Of a stretch of DNA of 64,000 bases, positions 53,748-64,000 are shown piece after piece. The stretch's first letter is position 1. Every line of letters begins with the position of its first letter. The notes below the pieces were generated by a model. That model searched no databases, had not been told where the DNA came from, and was given only the letters and a program-made list of their open reading frames with translations. Both the position numbers and the translations under genes were made by a program. The DNA is from Marsupella aquatica (taxonomy: Eukaryota; Marchantiophyta): the NCBI GenBank assembly GCA_973895155.1, contig OZ316895.1:7688001-7752000 (forward strand). The letters are read 5' to 3'.

Positions 53748-56700
53748 ATGGAGGGAGACGCTGGGGTCGCCGAGAAACTGTACCGTCTTCGTCTTGTCCT
53801 TCCAGATCTTTCTCAATCGTTCATAGGGAACTGGCTCGCCTCTGTGGAAAAGTCAATCCCGCCAGAGTTGTTCCATAATTACGATGACCTCTTCGACGCA
53901 ACTGAGAGGTGTGTTACGAAATCAAATTCAGCAAATGTTTTACGTTACTTGTCTTCACGTGCAATTTAATTTTCTTTCTAGCGCAGAGATGTAGGTCGGG
54001 TTTGAAGGTGTTTTCTTCTTTCCTTTATTTATCATAGCTAACTTGATCGGCATTTCCGGCCAGTGGGAGGAGTGGTGATGTCAATGTCTCTAGCCGCTGT
54101 GTCATCGGGGCTTCAACAAAAAAGAAAACCTCAGCTCGAGAGAATGCAGATAGCAATGACACTATTAGCCAAAGTGCAAAGTCTGCCAGCAGCCATGAAC
54201 TTTGGCTACGTGCAGGGGACCTGGCGCCTCGTGGTCCAGAAGTGCACACTTGGGAGGTCTGTCACGGATTGGAAAATTGGCTCCTAGAGAAGACTTCGGA
54301 ACGTTCTCGTGAAGTGAACTTGCCTCTTACACATGTCAAGGACAGCCGCTTTAATGCTGACATCGATGATGGTGAACTCAGTGCCTTGCACCTGTCCGCC
54401 AAATCTTCTCCGCGATCACAGCCGATAATTATCCTGGTTAGTTGATGTCTTGAACACAATACGAGAGATGGAGAGGTCAGCTATATTTCTTGGAATGGTA
54501 ATGTAGGGACATGTTGGTATTATGTTCGTCTACTCACCAACGCAGCCCACCTCCGATTTAATGGCTTGGATGTGATTGATTAAGCAGCTCTGGAGTGCTC
54601 GCATTCATCAGCCAATTCTGCTCACAGATAAAGTTTTTCTCGTAGTGATTTAACAGTCATAGAATTCGTCCTTGCTTAAATGCAGGAAAATGACCTGGTC
54701 AGAGATGCTATCTATGCTATCCAAGGGCTACCGGCGGCCGTTAGAAAGCTAGAACGTTTATCGAGGGTTTACTCCACATCCTCAGCCGATAAAAGTGCTC
54801 AATTCTTGTCAACATTGTGGACTAGATCAGTAACTGCTCCGGCATTGGGAAAAGTTCTTTCGGTGGTTGCTCGTGCAGGGCATGTCAGATGCCAATTGGA
54901 TGACTTCGTCAGCTTCTTTCTCGATGATCGAGTCGATCCTTACGAAGACATCACTGAGAATACTCCAAAGTTGAGTCGAAAGACAAAGAAGAAGAAGAAA
55001 CGCGCCGCAGCGGAGATCAACGAACCGGAGAAACTCGGAAGAAATGGCATTGGTCCAGCAGATGTTCCAATAAGCTCAGAAAAGAAGGTTCCTCGTCATT
55101 GTCTCGTCAACCAGGCTTTTGCAGCAGCCGTTAAGGGAATTCTACGTGGACATTCGGCTGCTATCAACACCTTAGCGTCTTCGGTTTCATTGCGTAGGGA
55201 TCTGGAAATTGGAGGTAGCTGTAGAGGACGGGATTTGGGGGAGCAAGATCCAGGTCCAGTTATCGGATACGGAAATCGGAATATATCTCTTTTGGAATTC
55301 TATCTTCACACTAGGGAGCTCAGAGTCCAACTCCATGCTCTCGCCTTCATTTGTCTGAAGAGGGAAGGAAAGTCTTTTGTTGGAAGAACTATTAGTGATG
55401 CCTGCTTTGAGGAGGACTTCGTGGATGCGAAGGACCACCAAGAACTCGGCCCCGGAAATGGTAGGAAGTCTAATGCAAAGGGCGATCCCAAGTGTGATCC
55501 CCTCGTGCAAAGTTTCGAGGAGTTCCCCCGAGGAGCTGATCTCTTAACATATCTCTATGATCGGCTTATGGTAGGTACCTCCAGGACTTCAATGACCCTT
55601 TCAATTGCACACAAGTAACATCGGCAAATATTGTTCTTCAACTTAAGATTTTAATTGTTCTCGTTTTGATAGTCCTCTGATCGGCCGGACCTTTCAAAAT
55701 GGTCTTGACGTGTTTCAGCGTTCCATTACTTGAAGATGCCCAGCACAATGTATATATATAGGCTGCTCCCGAAAAAAACATTATTGATGCCTTGATCTTT
55801 AGCAGTATTGCTTGCATATTTGAAGGACATCACAGGAGGAATCTCGAAGGTTAAGTTGGGGTCTCCATTTCTCTGCAGGAGGTGGATCCTCTACATATGG
55901 AGCTGTTGAGGTTTTTATTTGAACGTGCATATGAGCCGTACTCTATCTTCGTGCAGTCGTGGCTTTACCAGGCTGCTGTCAAAGACCCTTACGGAGAATT
56001 TATAATTGACCAAGCTGATTTTAGTGTAATTTCGTCCAGTTTGCAGACCAAAGGAAATCTTGTGGCTGACCCGCATCCAAGGAACCTAAAAGTAGGAATC
56101 TGGTCCTGTGAGCTGTATTCATTGCTGTGTATGGATGTTGTGTGAACGCCAGTCAGTTAGCTGTAAATTACCGTAGTTCAAGAGCAAGGCTTGTACGAAA
56201 GCCACTGAGGAATTTTCTGAGGCCTGACTCGTATGTGCAGTTGCGAAATGGTCTATATGTGCCAAAGTTCATGGAAAGTATCTGCATTCCACTAATAAGG
56301 GCAGGCGAGCAACTACAAGTCCTCTTGAAGCTAGCAGAAACCTGTGAGTTGGCACGGCAGTTGGCAAACAACACACGAAACTCTGAAACGTTTTGGCCAC
56401 AGAATTCTACAGAGTCGCTGGTGGAATCCAGTGAGGATTCACCATACATGCCTGCACTGGTCTTCAGTAAGAAAAAAGTTGCTGAAAGTGCCAAGGACAG
56501 GGAGACGAAAAGTGAAGAAATGAGAAGTCTTTGGCACATTGATAACCAGTATGGTCCTAGGACTTCTATCGTGAAGGAAATGGAAGAGACAGAAACACCA
56601 CTTGCTACTGGTGTGACACCAGATGCAAGTCGCTTGTCCATGGACCCACGCGATCCAATTGAGCTTTACTTGGATACTGATGCACCAGGGGTAAGCAAAG

Positions 56701-59700
56701 GCGTTAACAGTGGTGAAATGTCACCAAAAGTTCCATCTCTCATATCAGGTTACCAGAGAAGAACATCTTGGCAATTCTGGGGCTTACCAGTAAACCCATT
56801 TCTTGGACAGGCGCAGAGAGAAGACTCCGCGCCTAATACCTATGTCTACCCGAATTTTACTGGGACATATCAGCATTGGGATGTCACTGCAAAGCTTACT
56901 TTTGCGAGCATCACTTCTAATCACACTTGTCTAGAAAAATCTAAATCGTCTCCTAAATGTGGCAGAGACATTAATGTTGAGCCGTCTTGGTTCCCAAGGT
57001 TAGAGTCGGCTTTAAATGAGCAAATGTTTGCAGGTTTGGATGCACACTTAAAATTGCCAAGTTGGAGCCAAGCTGATGTAGGTCATGTTGGAGATGAAGC
57101 TGGACAATGGGGACTGACTGAATTTTATGACCAGCAGCCGGTTGAGCTTGGTCTGAGACCTACTCACCTACTTGGTTGTCCGCCAGAAGATCATTCAGTC
57201 CCAGATGCCCTCACATCACCCCCGTTGAATTCCTCATCTAGTGCAGCAGGCAATATCAGCTGCTTTGATGAAGCCAATGTTGGCCGTTCAAGTGAACAAG
57301 GAAACTTCCAACCATTAGGAGGCGATGAAGTTCAGGTCCTTGCCAACTGCGTGCAACCGCTTAGTTTCTCAGATCCTTTGAGTCCGGGTGCAATTCAAGA
57401 AACAAGTGATGATTACTTCCATGAGGATGACGTTTGTGCGGATGAGATACCACTTTCAGTTGTTGTCACCAAGTGCATAGCTGAAGAGATTTTGTCCCAG
57501 TATCCTTTCACAGCAAGCTTGTCAGATAAGGCATCTACAGCTATCCATTTGTAGTTGTCACCTAATGTCGTTATTATTGATGTTGAACGTTGCAATAGTG
57601 GAGCGGGGTCTCGTCGTGCAGCCAGACAATACGATACGAGTACAATCTTCATAACATTACTGAACTTGCCAGAAGGACTGGGTCGCAAGTCCTCGCTAAT
57701 CAAGACCTCTGAATTGAAGCAATTAATTAATACGTCGCTTAAATATCTGTAGGCTCGAAGTATTACCACATGCATGTCGGTGTGTTGATAAGTTTTGTAG
57801 CAAATCTTTCGTGGCCCAGGTTGAGGTGAAGATTTAGATGTGACATGACGTCATCCTTTACAGAACTGCTACGAATGTGGAATTTTGCATTAAATCATTG
57901 AACCCTTAACGCACACCAGATATCAATCTGTCAGTGCACTGACGGTACGGTTGTTTCAAGAGGGTCTTTGCCTTCAAGATCATTACACTGCACTGCGGCG
58001 CTACTTCTTCATGGAAAGGGGTGATTGGGCAGAGTATTTTACAACAGCTCTCTGTCAGCATGTATGTATACGCACCGGTTTCCAAGGCTAGCTCCAACCT
58101 AAGGTTTCAATTATCTTCTGTGAAATATTCTGCTTTGTACGAGCTTTGAGTTTTAGCGCAACTAATGCTGATGCTTAACAATATAGTGATAGTTGTGGAG
58201 GTTAGCATGAACTCTCGTTTATTGGCCATGCAATAGCAAAATCCATCTCTGTAGATCTCTCAACTGTAACATACTCGGCATTGCGTTTGTGTGGGATATT
58301 CGTGATCTGCGAAAGGGTCAATGGTTCTGTTGGATGGAACTTAACGTAAAGATACCAGATTTTTTCTTAACTGTATGTGATATTTCTGCTTCTCCATGTC
58401 ATCGGAATCAGAGATGGGGTCCTTTGGGAGGTGAACTTCGGCAAATGGAAGTACAGGGAATGCTTGAAGCAGCCTTTCAAAAGTCTTCCTGTGAAGGAGA
58501 TGCGTATGCAGATCGAGTTTCTGTAACCTTGCAGGAATCAGGACACCATTGTGAAAATTCGATTCTTGGATCCACTAAGACGCTAGCCTCATACGTTGAC
58601 ACTGGCAGTGAGTGGATGACTTTTGTTACTCTCGTTTGAACGTTTGTAGCTAACAAAATAAGGTAGCAGCCTCCTGTTTAATGAAAAGGTTTTTTTTTTT
58701 GGCTCCCTGGCCATTGAAGTAAAGGTGGTTAGCACTAAGGAACATCAACCGTGTCATTGTTTCCGGATCGATGTCTACTTGGATGCTCTGCTTTCAACCC
58801 AGCTCTATATATAAGCAAACCAACCTTTGCTAGTGTCAATGTTTTTCTATGTTCAGGACTGGATGCCTTTGATTTCATCGCACTTCAGTACCGGGTGGAT
58901 TGGCCGCTCAGTTTGATCCTTACAAACAATTCCCTAAGTTTGTACAATGTGGTCTTCACCTTTTTGATGCGCATCAAACTTACAGTGCATGCATTACGTG
59001 ACATCTGGCAGCGGCTTCAGGTAGGATCCAACTGACTTCAACTTTCATGTCAGGTATTACTGGCGTTCACAGGTAGTCCATATGTCTGTGCTGGCAATAT
59101 GAATTGCATCAATTAAAATCAAAGTAAGAAGACTCTTAGATTATACCCGTGTACCTTCTGATGACAATCCGGGACAGAACATATCGAGTTTTTTTGCAAC
59201 TGAAAACATTTTCTGTTCTTTAGAGTAACTTTACACTACGTTATGCCATTGTACGGTCAGTTTAACCCAGCGTCGATCACCACTATCAACGAGGATAATC
59301 CGTCAAGCTGTGTCTCCGAAGCAAATCACGTGCTCGTGCACTAGCTGTGATCTGATTATATTTTTGTTTGGGACATTGTCTTTGTTGTTTGTTAGAAGAT
59401 TGAAGAGGAGTGCCTCATCTCTCACCATCTATGGCAAACAGGTTATTAATCAAGGGGTGTTCGGTTGCAGTTGATTGATCGGTCCCTTCACAAAGAGAGG
59501 GTATCGTCCGCTTCACAACAACAGAGAAATCGCTTTCGTACCCTCCAGCAATTCAGGTTGACCATCTTTCTTGGATCGTAACATGTATAGTTGTTTGAAG
59601 CCTGAACAAGAGAAAGACAATATATGACACATTTGAAGTGTTGCTAGATAGGTCTATGGATTCTCTTTCCTCTATGTTAGGTCTGGTTCCCTACACTCGT

Positions 59701-61320
59701 CTTCCTCTAAGCCATTTCAGTACGTCCATTGTATTCCTCTACGTGTCATTGAGTTCCTGTTAGCTTTCCAGATTTATGATAACAGGGTTTTTAAGTTCTG
59801 GGCATGAAGGGTTTACGAAATTCAAATTACTAGCTCTTGCCCAGAGTTCTGCGAACCTTTATATACACAATCTGTCTCTCTCTGACCACTAAAGTAAATG
59901 TTTCATACATGCAGGCAACAAATTTATCACTTTGTCATAACATTGCAACGATATGTGGAGTCAAAGCTGCTAAATGTTGTCTGGAGTAAATTTCTTCAAG
60001 ATATTCAATTGGAGGTACTCATCGAACTCCCTCTTAGTGTGCAAATATGTGCTACTTATTAGGAAACCGCCTTGTATGACACTTATGTAGCCAACTATAT
60101 TATAGGATCTCCAGAGCTTTGAGACATGATTGATATTCATGATCAGAGCCTACGTCACGAAATTAATGACAATTACAAAATAGAGAGGAATCTTGAAAAC
60201 ATTCTGTAGTCTTCCTCTGCGTGAAGGTTCCGTTCTACATTTACTTGGCAGGTCATTTCTTGCTCACAGCGTTTCTCGTACTTTCCTCTGCCTCAACTTT
60301 TGGGATCTTTGAAATCCAAGTCCCTCAATCGTTGAAAGTTACTTAGTTTAACATCTTTGGTCTCTGATTAAAGAAGAGTTCCCACAAAAGAACACACTTA
60401 GAAGAAGACTTTTGCAAGCTCTCTGTATGTAACAAACTCCTTCAGAAAGAGAGTATAGAAGACAATTGTCTCCCTGATTTGACTTTAACCAAGAACTTGT
60501 TGGTTCCAAAATGGGAAAAACATGATTGGGGGTCTTCAGCACTCCAAGTCAAAACAATGGCCCTCCACATTTTATCGTGTCCCACTTCTCGGTGTAAATC
60601 TGTTTTGTAACTGATATTTGGCCACTAGAGACTACTTAACTCCGGTAAATCGTCCTGTAGGTTAACGATATGCAGGATCTAGAAATTGTACATTGTGCAT
60701 ACTTGGAAGACGCCATCGAGGGGTGAGTTAATGATCTAAAATTATCAAATCATTTAGTGCTTGAAAGTGTGTTTATTCAGGAGATCCCACTCATCGGACG
60801 TATGTGCCCATGTTTCAGTTGATCCTCTCTGTAATGTCACTTCATGCAGTAGGCATCATATTCGTTCACTTTACTCGCTTGCTGATTGCTTGGGTATCAG
60901 GTGCTTTCTATCGACAAAGACACGTGGAGTCAAGGGATGCATTGAAAGTGTCATGCAGTGTGTTCTTGATTTCTCCTCACATATGAGGAATGCCTACTGG
61001 AACAGGGAGAAGGTTGACCTGATAGATGATAACCTTTTTATGCAGGTAACTGCAATTGTCATTTTTAAATGTCTTACAATTCCCAGAGTTTTCTCCTATG
61101 TCCTCAGTGTAGTTATAAATGAATATTGATGCAGTGCATTTACCTCCTGTTTGCTATTCAGGTTCATCATGTGAAGAAAGGTTTTCAAGTCAGTCTGCAA
61201 CAACTTCATGGTTACCACATGAAGCGAGAACCTCAAGGCCGCACTAATCTTAATGATTTGTGGCTGATCCTTGATTACAATGGATTTCTTACCAAGGCTT
61301 TAACTGCCACCCATTTTTAG
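53748..61320 (+). CDS. GCP6: Gamma-tubulin complex component 6, 13 exons
   Basis: Exons are 53748-53908, 54064-54436, 54686-55570, 55879-56091, 56157-57520, 57935-58061, 58412-58607, 58857-59020, 59471-59556, 59915-60014, 60661-60722, 60901-61045 and 61162-61320. They total 4035 nt (1344 aa); all junctions are GT-AG and phases close. GCP6 is a gamma-tubulin ring complex subunit that helps nucleate microtubules. N-terminal GRIP-type motifs include LLEFYLHTRELRVQLHALAF and DPLHMELLRFLFERAYEPY, then CIPLIRAGEQLQVLLKL. The C-terminal part has GLCLQDHYTALRRYFFMERG, YRVDWPLSLILT and CFLSTKT, matching plant GCP6 in order. A long, low-conservation insert (about residues 590-975) between the two halves is typical of GCP6 and explains the length (Arabidopsis about 1120 aa). 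The least certain splice is the donor at 57521. Upstream Met codons were not preferred because the family start fits MEGDAG. Confidence 0.93.
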
Positions 61321-62337
61321 AATGACGCCTGTCTAGACGACGTCAACTGTAATTTTATACTTATCTTCCAACTAGCAGTTCACCATGAAGGTGCCAAGTG
61401 CTGAGCTAGCGACGGAAGATGCTGTCCACGTGTTCCGAATTTGGCATCCGGTGATGAATGTCATTTGGAACTAGCTTGTACAGGTAGCGTACTTCGATAC
61501 CTTCGCAGAGCAGACAGTAGAATGATTATTCGGCCTCATTGTTGATATATTGATGCAGGAGAACAATAGCTTCCATTAGAGATTGACTGGGAGGGCCTCA
61601 TTGTTTTCTTCTTCGTCTTTTTGCAGGTCATCAGATTCAAGACGAAAACAAGTATTTGAAGGACGTTGATTGTATACATATACATCGATGTGGTCCCCAG
61701 AGATAAAGATTGGGAAACACAAGATTACCGTTGATAATAGACATAAGCACCTTTCAGGAATCAAGAGTTGTTGAAGCCTTGATCAGCCATAACCAGAATG
61801 TCTCAATAGAATTAATGTCTTACTAGAATTAATTTCTAATCCCTAGAACCATATTGGTCTCGTATCGATCGCTTTGCCCATGGTCAGAACGGTTTACTGA
61901 TGATAAAGCTGTCGTGTGGCTACTGTACAAAAGTTTTTAGTGGCCCCCCAAAATCACGATTGTATATATAGCCTTGAATTCAATCTGGCAAATTTTCATC
62001 CTGTGGGACCTCTTTTAGTGGGGACTACGCTGGATCTTCGGGCCTGAACCAGGTTCTGCTGTTACGAAGGAAAGCCCTCTGGTGTTCGTCATTCTCGTCT
62101 GCAGGTACTTCATCGAGCTCCGATCTTATCTGTCAGCTGTGTCATGCAAATAGCATCAATTCAAGCTTACCACTTAAAAGAGGACCTTCACAGAAAGCTC
62201 ATTGACTCTTAATTACATCTGGTATAAATCTTACAGGCAACCTCGCACGGACAAACTGTGCACAGGTTATGAATGCCTAGTTGATATGAATCAACTGGAC
62301 AATGACCTGACGTTTGTTTGGCCCATACACAGACCGG

Positions 62338-62458
62338 GGATCAAAAACAATCCACAACCAGAACACAGATGAAGATACACTTTGGAGACACAGACAGGGA
62401 ACCAAAAACAATCCACCACCACAAGCAAAATGAAGATACACTTTGGTAGAAGTGAGTC
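62338..62458. repeat. Local ~60-bp direct duplication
   Basis: Two units share AAAACAATCCAC near their start and GAAGATACACTTTGG near their end (about 62338-62390 and 62399-62458). The copies have diverged moderately. Confidence 0.75.
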
Positions 62459-62599
62459 TGACTAATTTTATCACTGTTTTCGGTGTTTGATCATTAGTGT
62501 ATCAAAGTGTCGCTATATTTATGGTTATTGCTTTTACAGCTGAACATGTGTAATCTCTTTGTAGCTCATTGATGGGAAAAAGGGCCAGTTTACTGAAAG

Positions 62600-62688
62600 G
62601 GGCCAAACAAAGCACAATAGAGTAAAACCAAAAAAGTTCCAGCTTGGACAAACACCAAACTCAAAAGAAGAGGGCAAATGCAAACTCC
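62600..62688. repeat. Dispersed repeat, copy 2 (first copy at 40988-41075)
   Basis: It aligns with the segment at 41 kb through GGCCAAACA, GAGTAAAACCA and AACTCAAAAGAAGAGGGCAA. It is probably part of a longer decayed transposon. Confidence 0.55.
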
Positions 62689-64000
62689 AAAGAACTAGCA
62701 ACAGGAAAAACCAACGCAGATTTGACATAACTTTCATATCATTTGACAGTGACTTTGTTCTCACAAGCACTACATAAAGCTTGTAGATCTTCATTGTTTT
62801 AGTAAAACAATTTTTATAGTACAATACATTGTTGGCTTCCTTCCTCGCGCAAGATATGAAACTAGTGTGGACAAAGCATTTGGCAATAAGCAGATTTCAT
62901 TCTCTTATAGGATTTAATGATAAAAAAACCATGTGTCGTTTTTGATGTGAGGAGTCACTAGAAAGGGAAGGCCCACTGGACATCAAAGCATCAGAGCTCT
63001 TATGGATATGTGTAAGTTCCAATGGTTTTGCACTTATGACATAGTGCACAACGGAGGTTTCGTCCCGGGAGTGTGCACTTTTAGTGCGACAAATATGGAG
63101 ATAGAAAATGACCAGCAACTATGGTGGACAGAACTAACTAATTACCGTATAGTATCCTGAGATCTACGGTAGATCGCGTCAGAATAATGGTACGTAAGGT
63201 GTCCTCATGAATTTGCCCAAAGGATTCTTGCCTTGGGGACTGTTGCTAATTATTCGAACGTAGAACCCCAGGAATAACAACCAACCACCGCATGACAGCA
63301 AGCCAAAAGTGTCCTTAGAAAGTTTTACCATAGCAGACAAATGATTTATGATTCTGGAGCTCAAATCCCAAACTTCAACGAAATTGGGAGAGGCTGCAAA
63401 AAACGAGAGCATAATAAATGCTGTGTTGGCAGATAATTTATGCGACATGAGATGAGGATAATTTTATAATTTTATATTATTATTAAAGGAGGATGATTGA
63501 GTCTACTACTCTACTGTCTACATCATTTGATTGTTCATCAACGCCATAGGTTTAGGTAGACGGCACAGTGCCTAGGCATATGGGGACAAATATATCACCA
63601 AACTTCAATGCCCCACTTAGGCAAAGTGACATAATCTTGTTTATTAATGCTATATATGTAATGAGAACCAAGTTACCGAGGGAACATATAATTAATGCCA
63701 TGCAACGCATTTCATTCCATAAATGGCCATCATTTCAACTCACTCCTATAGTGAGAGGTTTACACGTGCCATATTACTCGAAAGACATTTACTGTCAAGG
63801 GGCGTAACCGGGGTAATGGAGTTTCCTTTTTGAGCGGGGAAGATGCTTAGAATCTTCTTTATCTGACCTAGATTAATTTCTGATTGTTAGATCTAGGCAG
63901 TAAAGACAACTCTCGGATTCTTGCTAATTGGGTCTGTGGGTATGAAGCATGCTAATTTCCGGTGGTATGCCCCAGAGAATGCCAAGATTGGCGGAGGGCA

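Larger units (their letters stand above)
61321..64000. other. Spacer downstream of GCP6; no gene recognised
   Basis: The GCP6 3' UTR lies at the left end. The remaining sequence is A/T-rich with ORFs under 100 codons and no motif. It contains a local duplication and the second copy of a dispersed repeat. Sequence continues past the window. Confidence 0.55.

Noticed and set aside
63568-63807. 79-codon ORF near the right edge
   Set aside because: No recognisable motif, A/T-rich surroundings and no splice partners within the window. It cannot be told from chance.

Overview
This is nuclear DNA from a plant-like eukaryote. Genes are split by GT-AG introns, spacers are long, LTR and non-LTR retroelement debris is present, and the genes are typical of plants: a legume-lectin receptor-like kinase, SABRE, and plant-type GCP6. 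A land plant is well supported. A seedless lineage such as a bryophyte is only a guess, based on moderate GC, intron sizes and a SABRE gene with no visible intron. No organelle, bacterial or viral gene cluster was seen.

Layout. (1) 1-2661 (+): the 3' half of a cyclase-associated protein (CAP) gene, seven exons, running off the left edge. (2) 5669-9946 (-): an intronless L-type lectin receptor-like protein of 1425 aa. Its kinase domain has lost the catalytic motifs, and it has a 500-residue cytoplasmic tail rich in repeats. (3) 14433-16142 (+): NTAQ1, the N-terminal glutamine amidohydrolase, rebuilt from six exons. (4) 22051-29715 (-): a SABRE/KIP-type (BLTP2) bridge-like lipid transfer protein in one 2554-codon ORF. 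(5) 31720-33947 (+): an ABHD11-like alpha/beta hydrolase, five exons. (6) 35572-39726 (-): a 1384-aa tail-anchored coiled-coil protein with twelve 63-residue repeats. (7) 43-51.6 kb: a transposon-rich block with a non-LTR pol fragment, an LTR element with intact target-site duplication, and a GC-rich 1.49-kb element nested inside it that has a shrunken relative at 43.1 kb. (8) 53748-61320 (+): GCP6 of the gamma-tubulin complex, rebuilt from 13 exons (1344 aa). Remaining stretches are spacers with small repeats and hairpins.

The genes are not an operon. Most are housekeeping genes: actin turnover (CAP), N-degron proteolysis (NTAQ1), lipid transfer and cell expansion (SABRE), a mitochondrial-type hydrolase, and microtubule nucleation (GCP6). 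All exon models were checked for reading phase and close exactly. The most novel candidate is the lectin receptor pseudokinase, whose tail carries five closely spaced W-x-x-[I/V] motifs with acidic residues. These resemble ATG8-interacting motifs and suggest a membrane autophagy or scaffold receptor.
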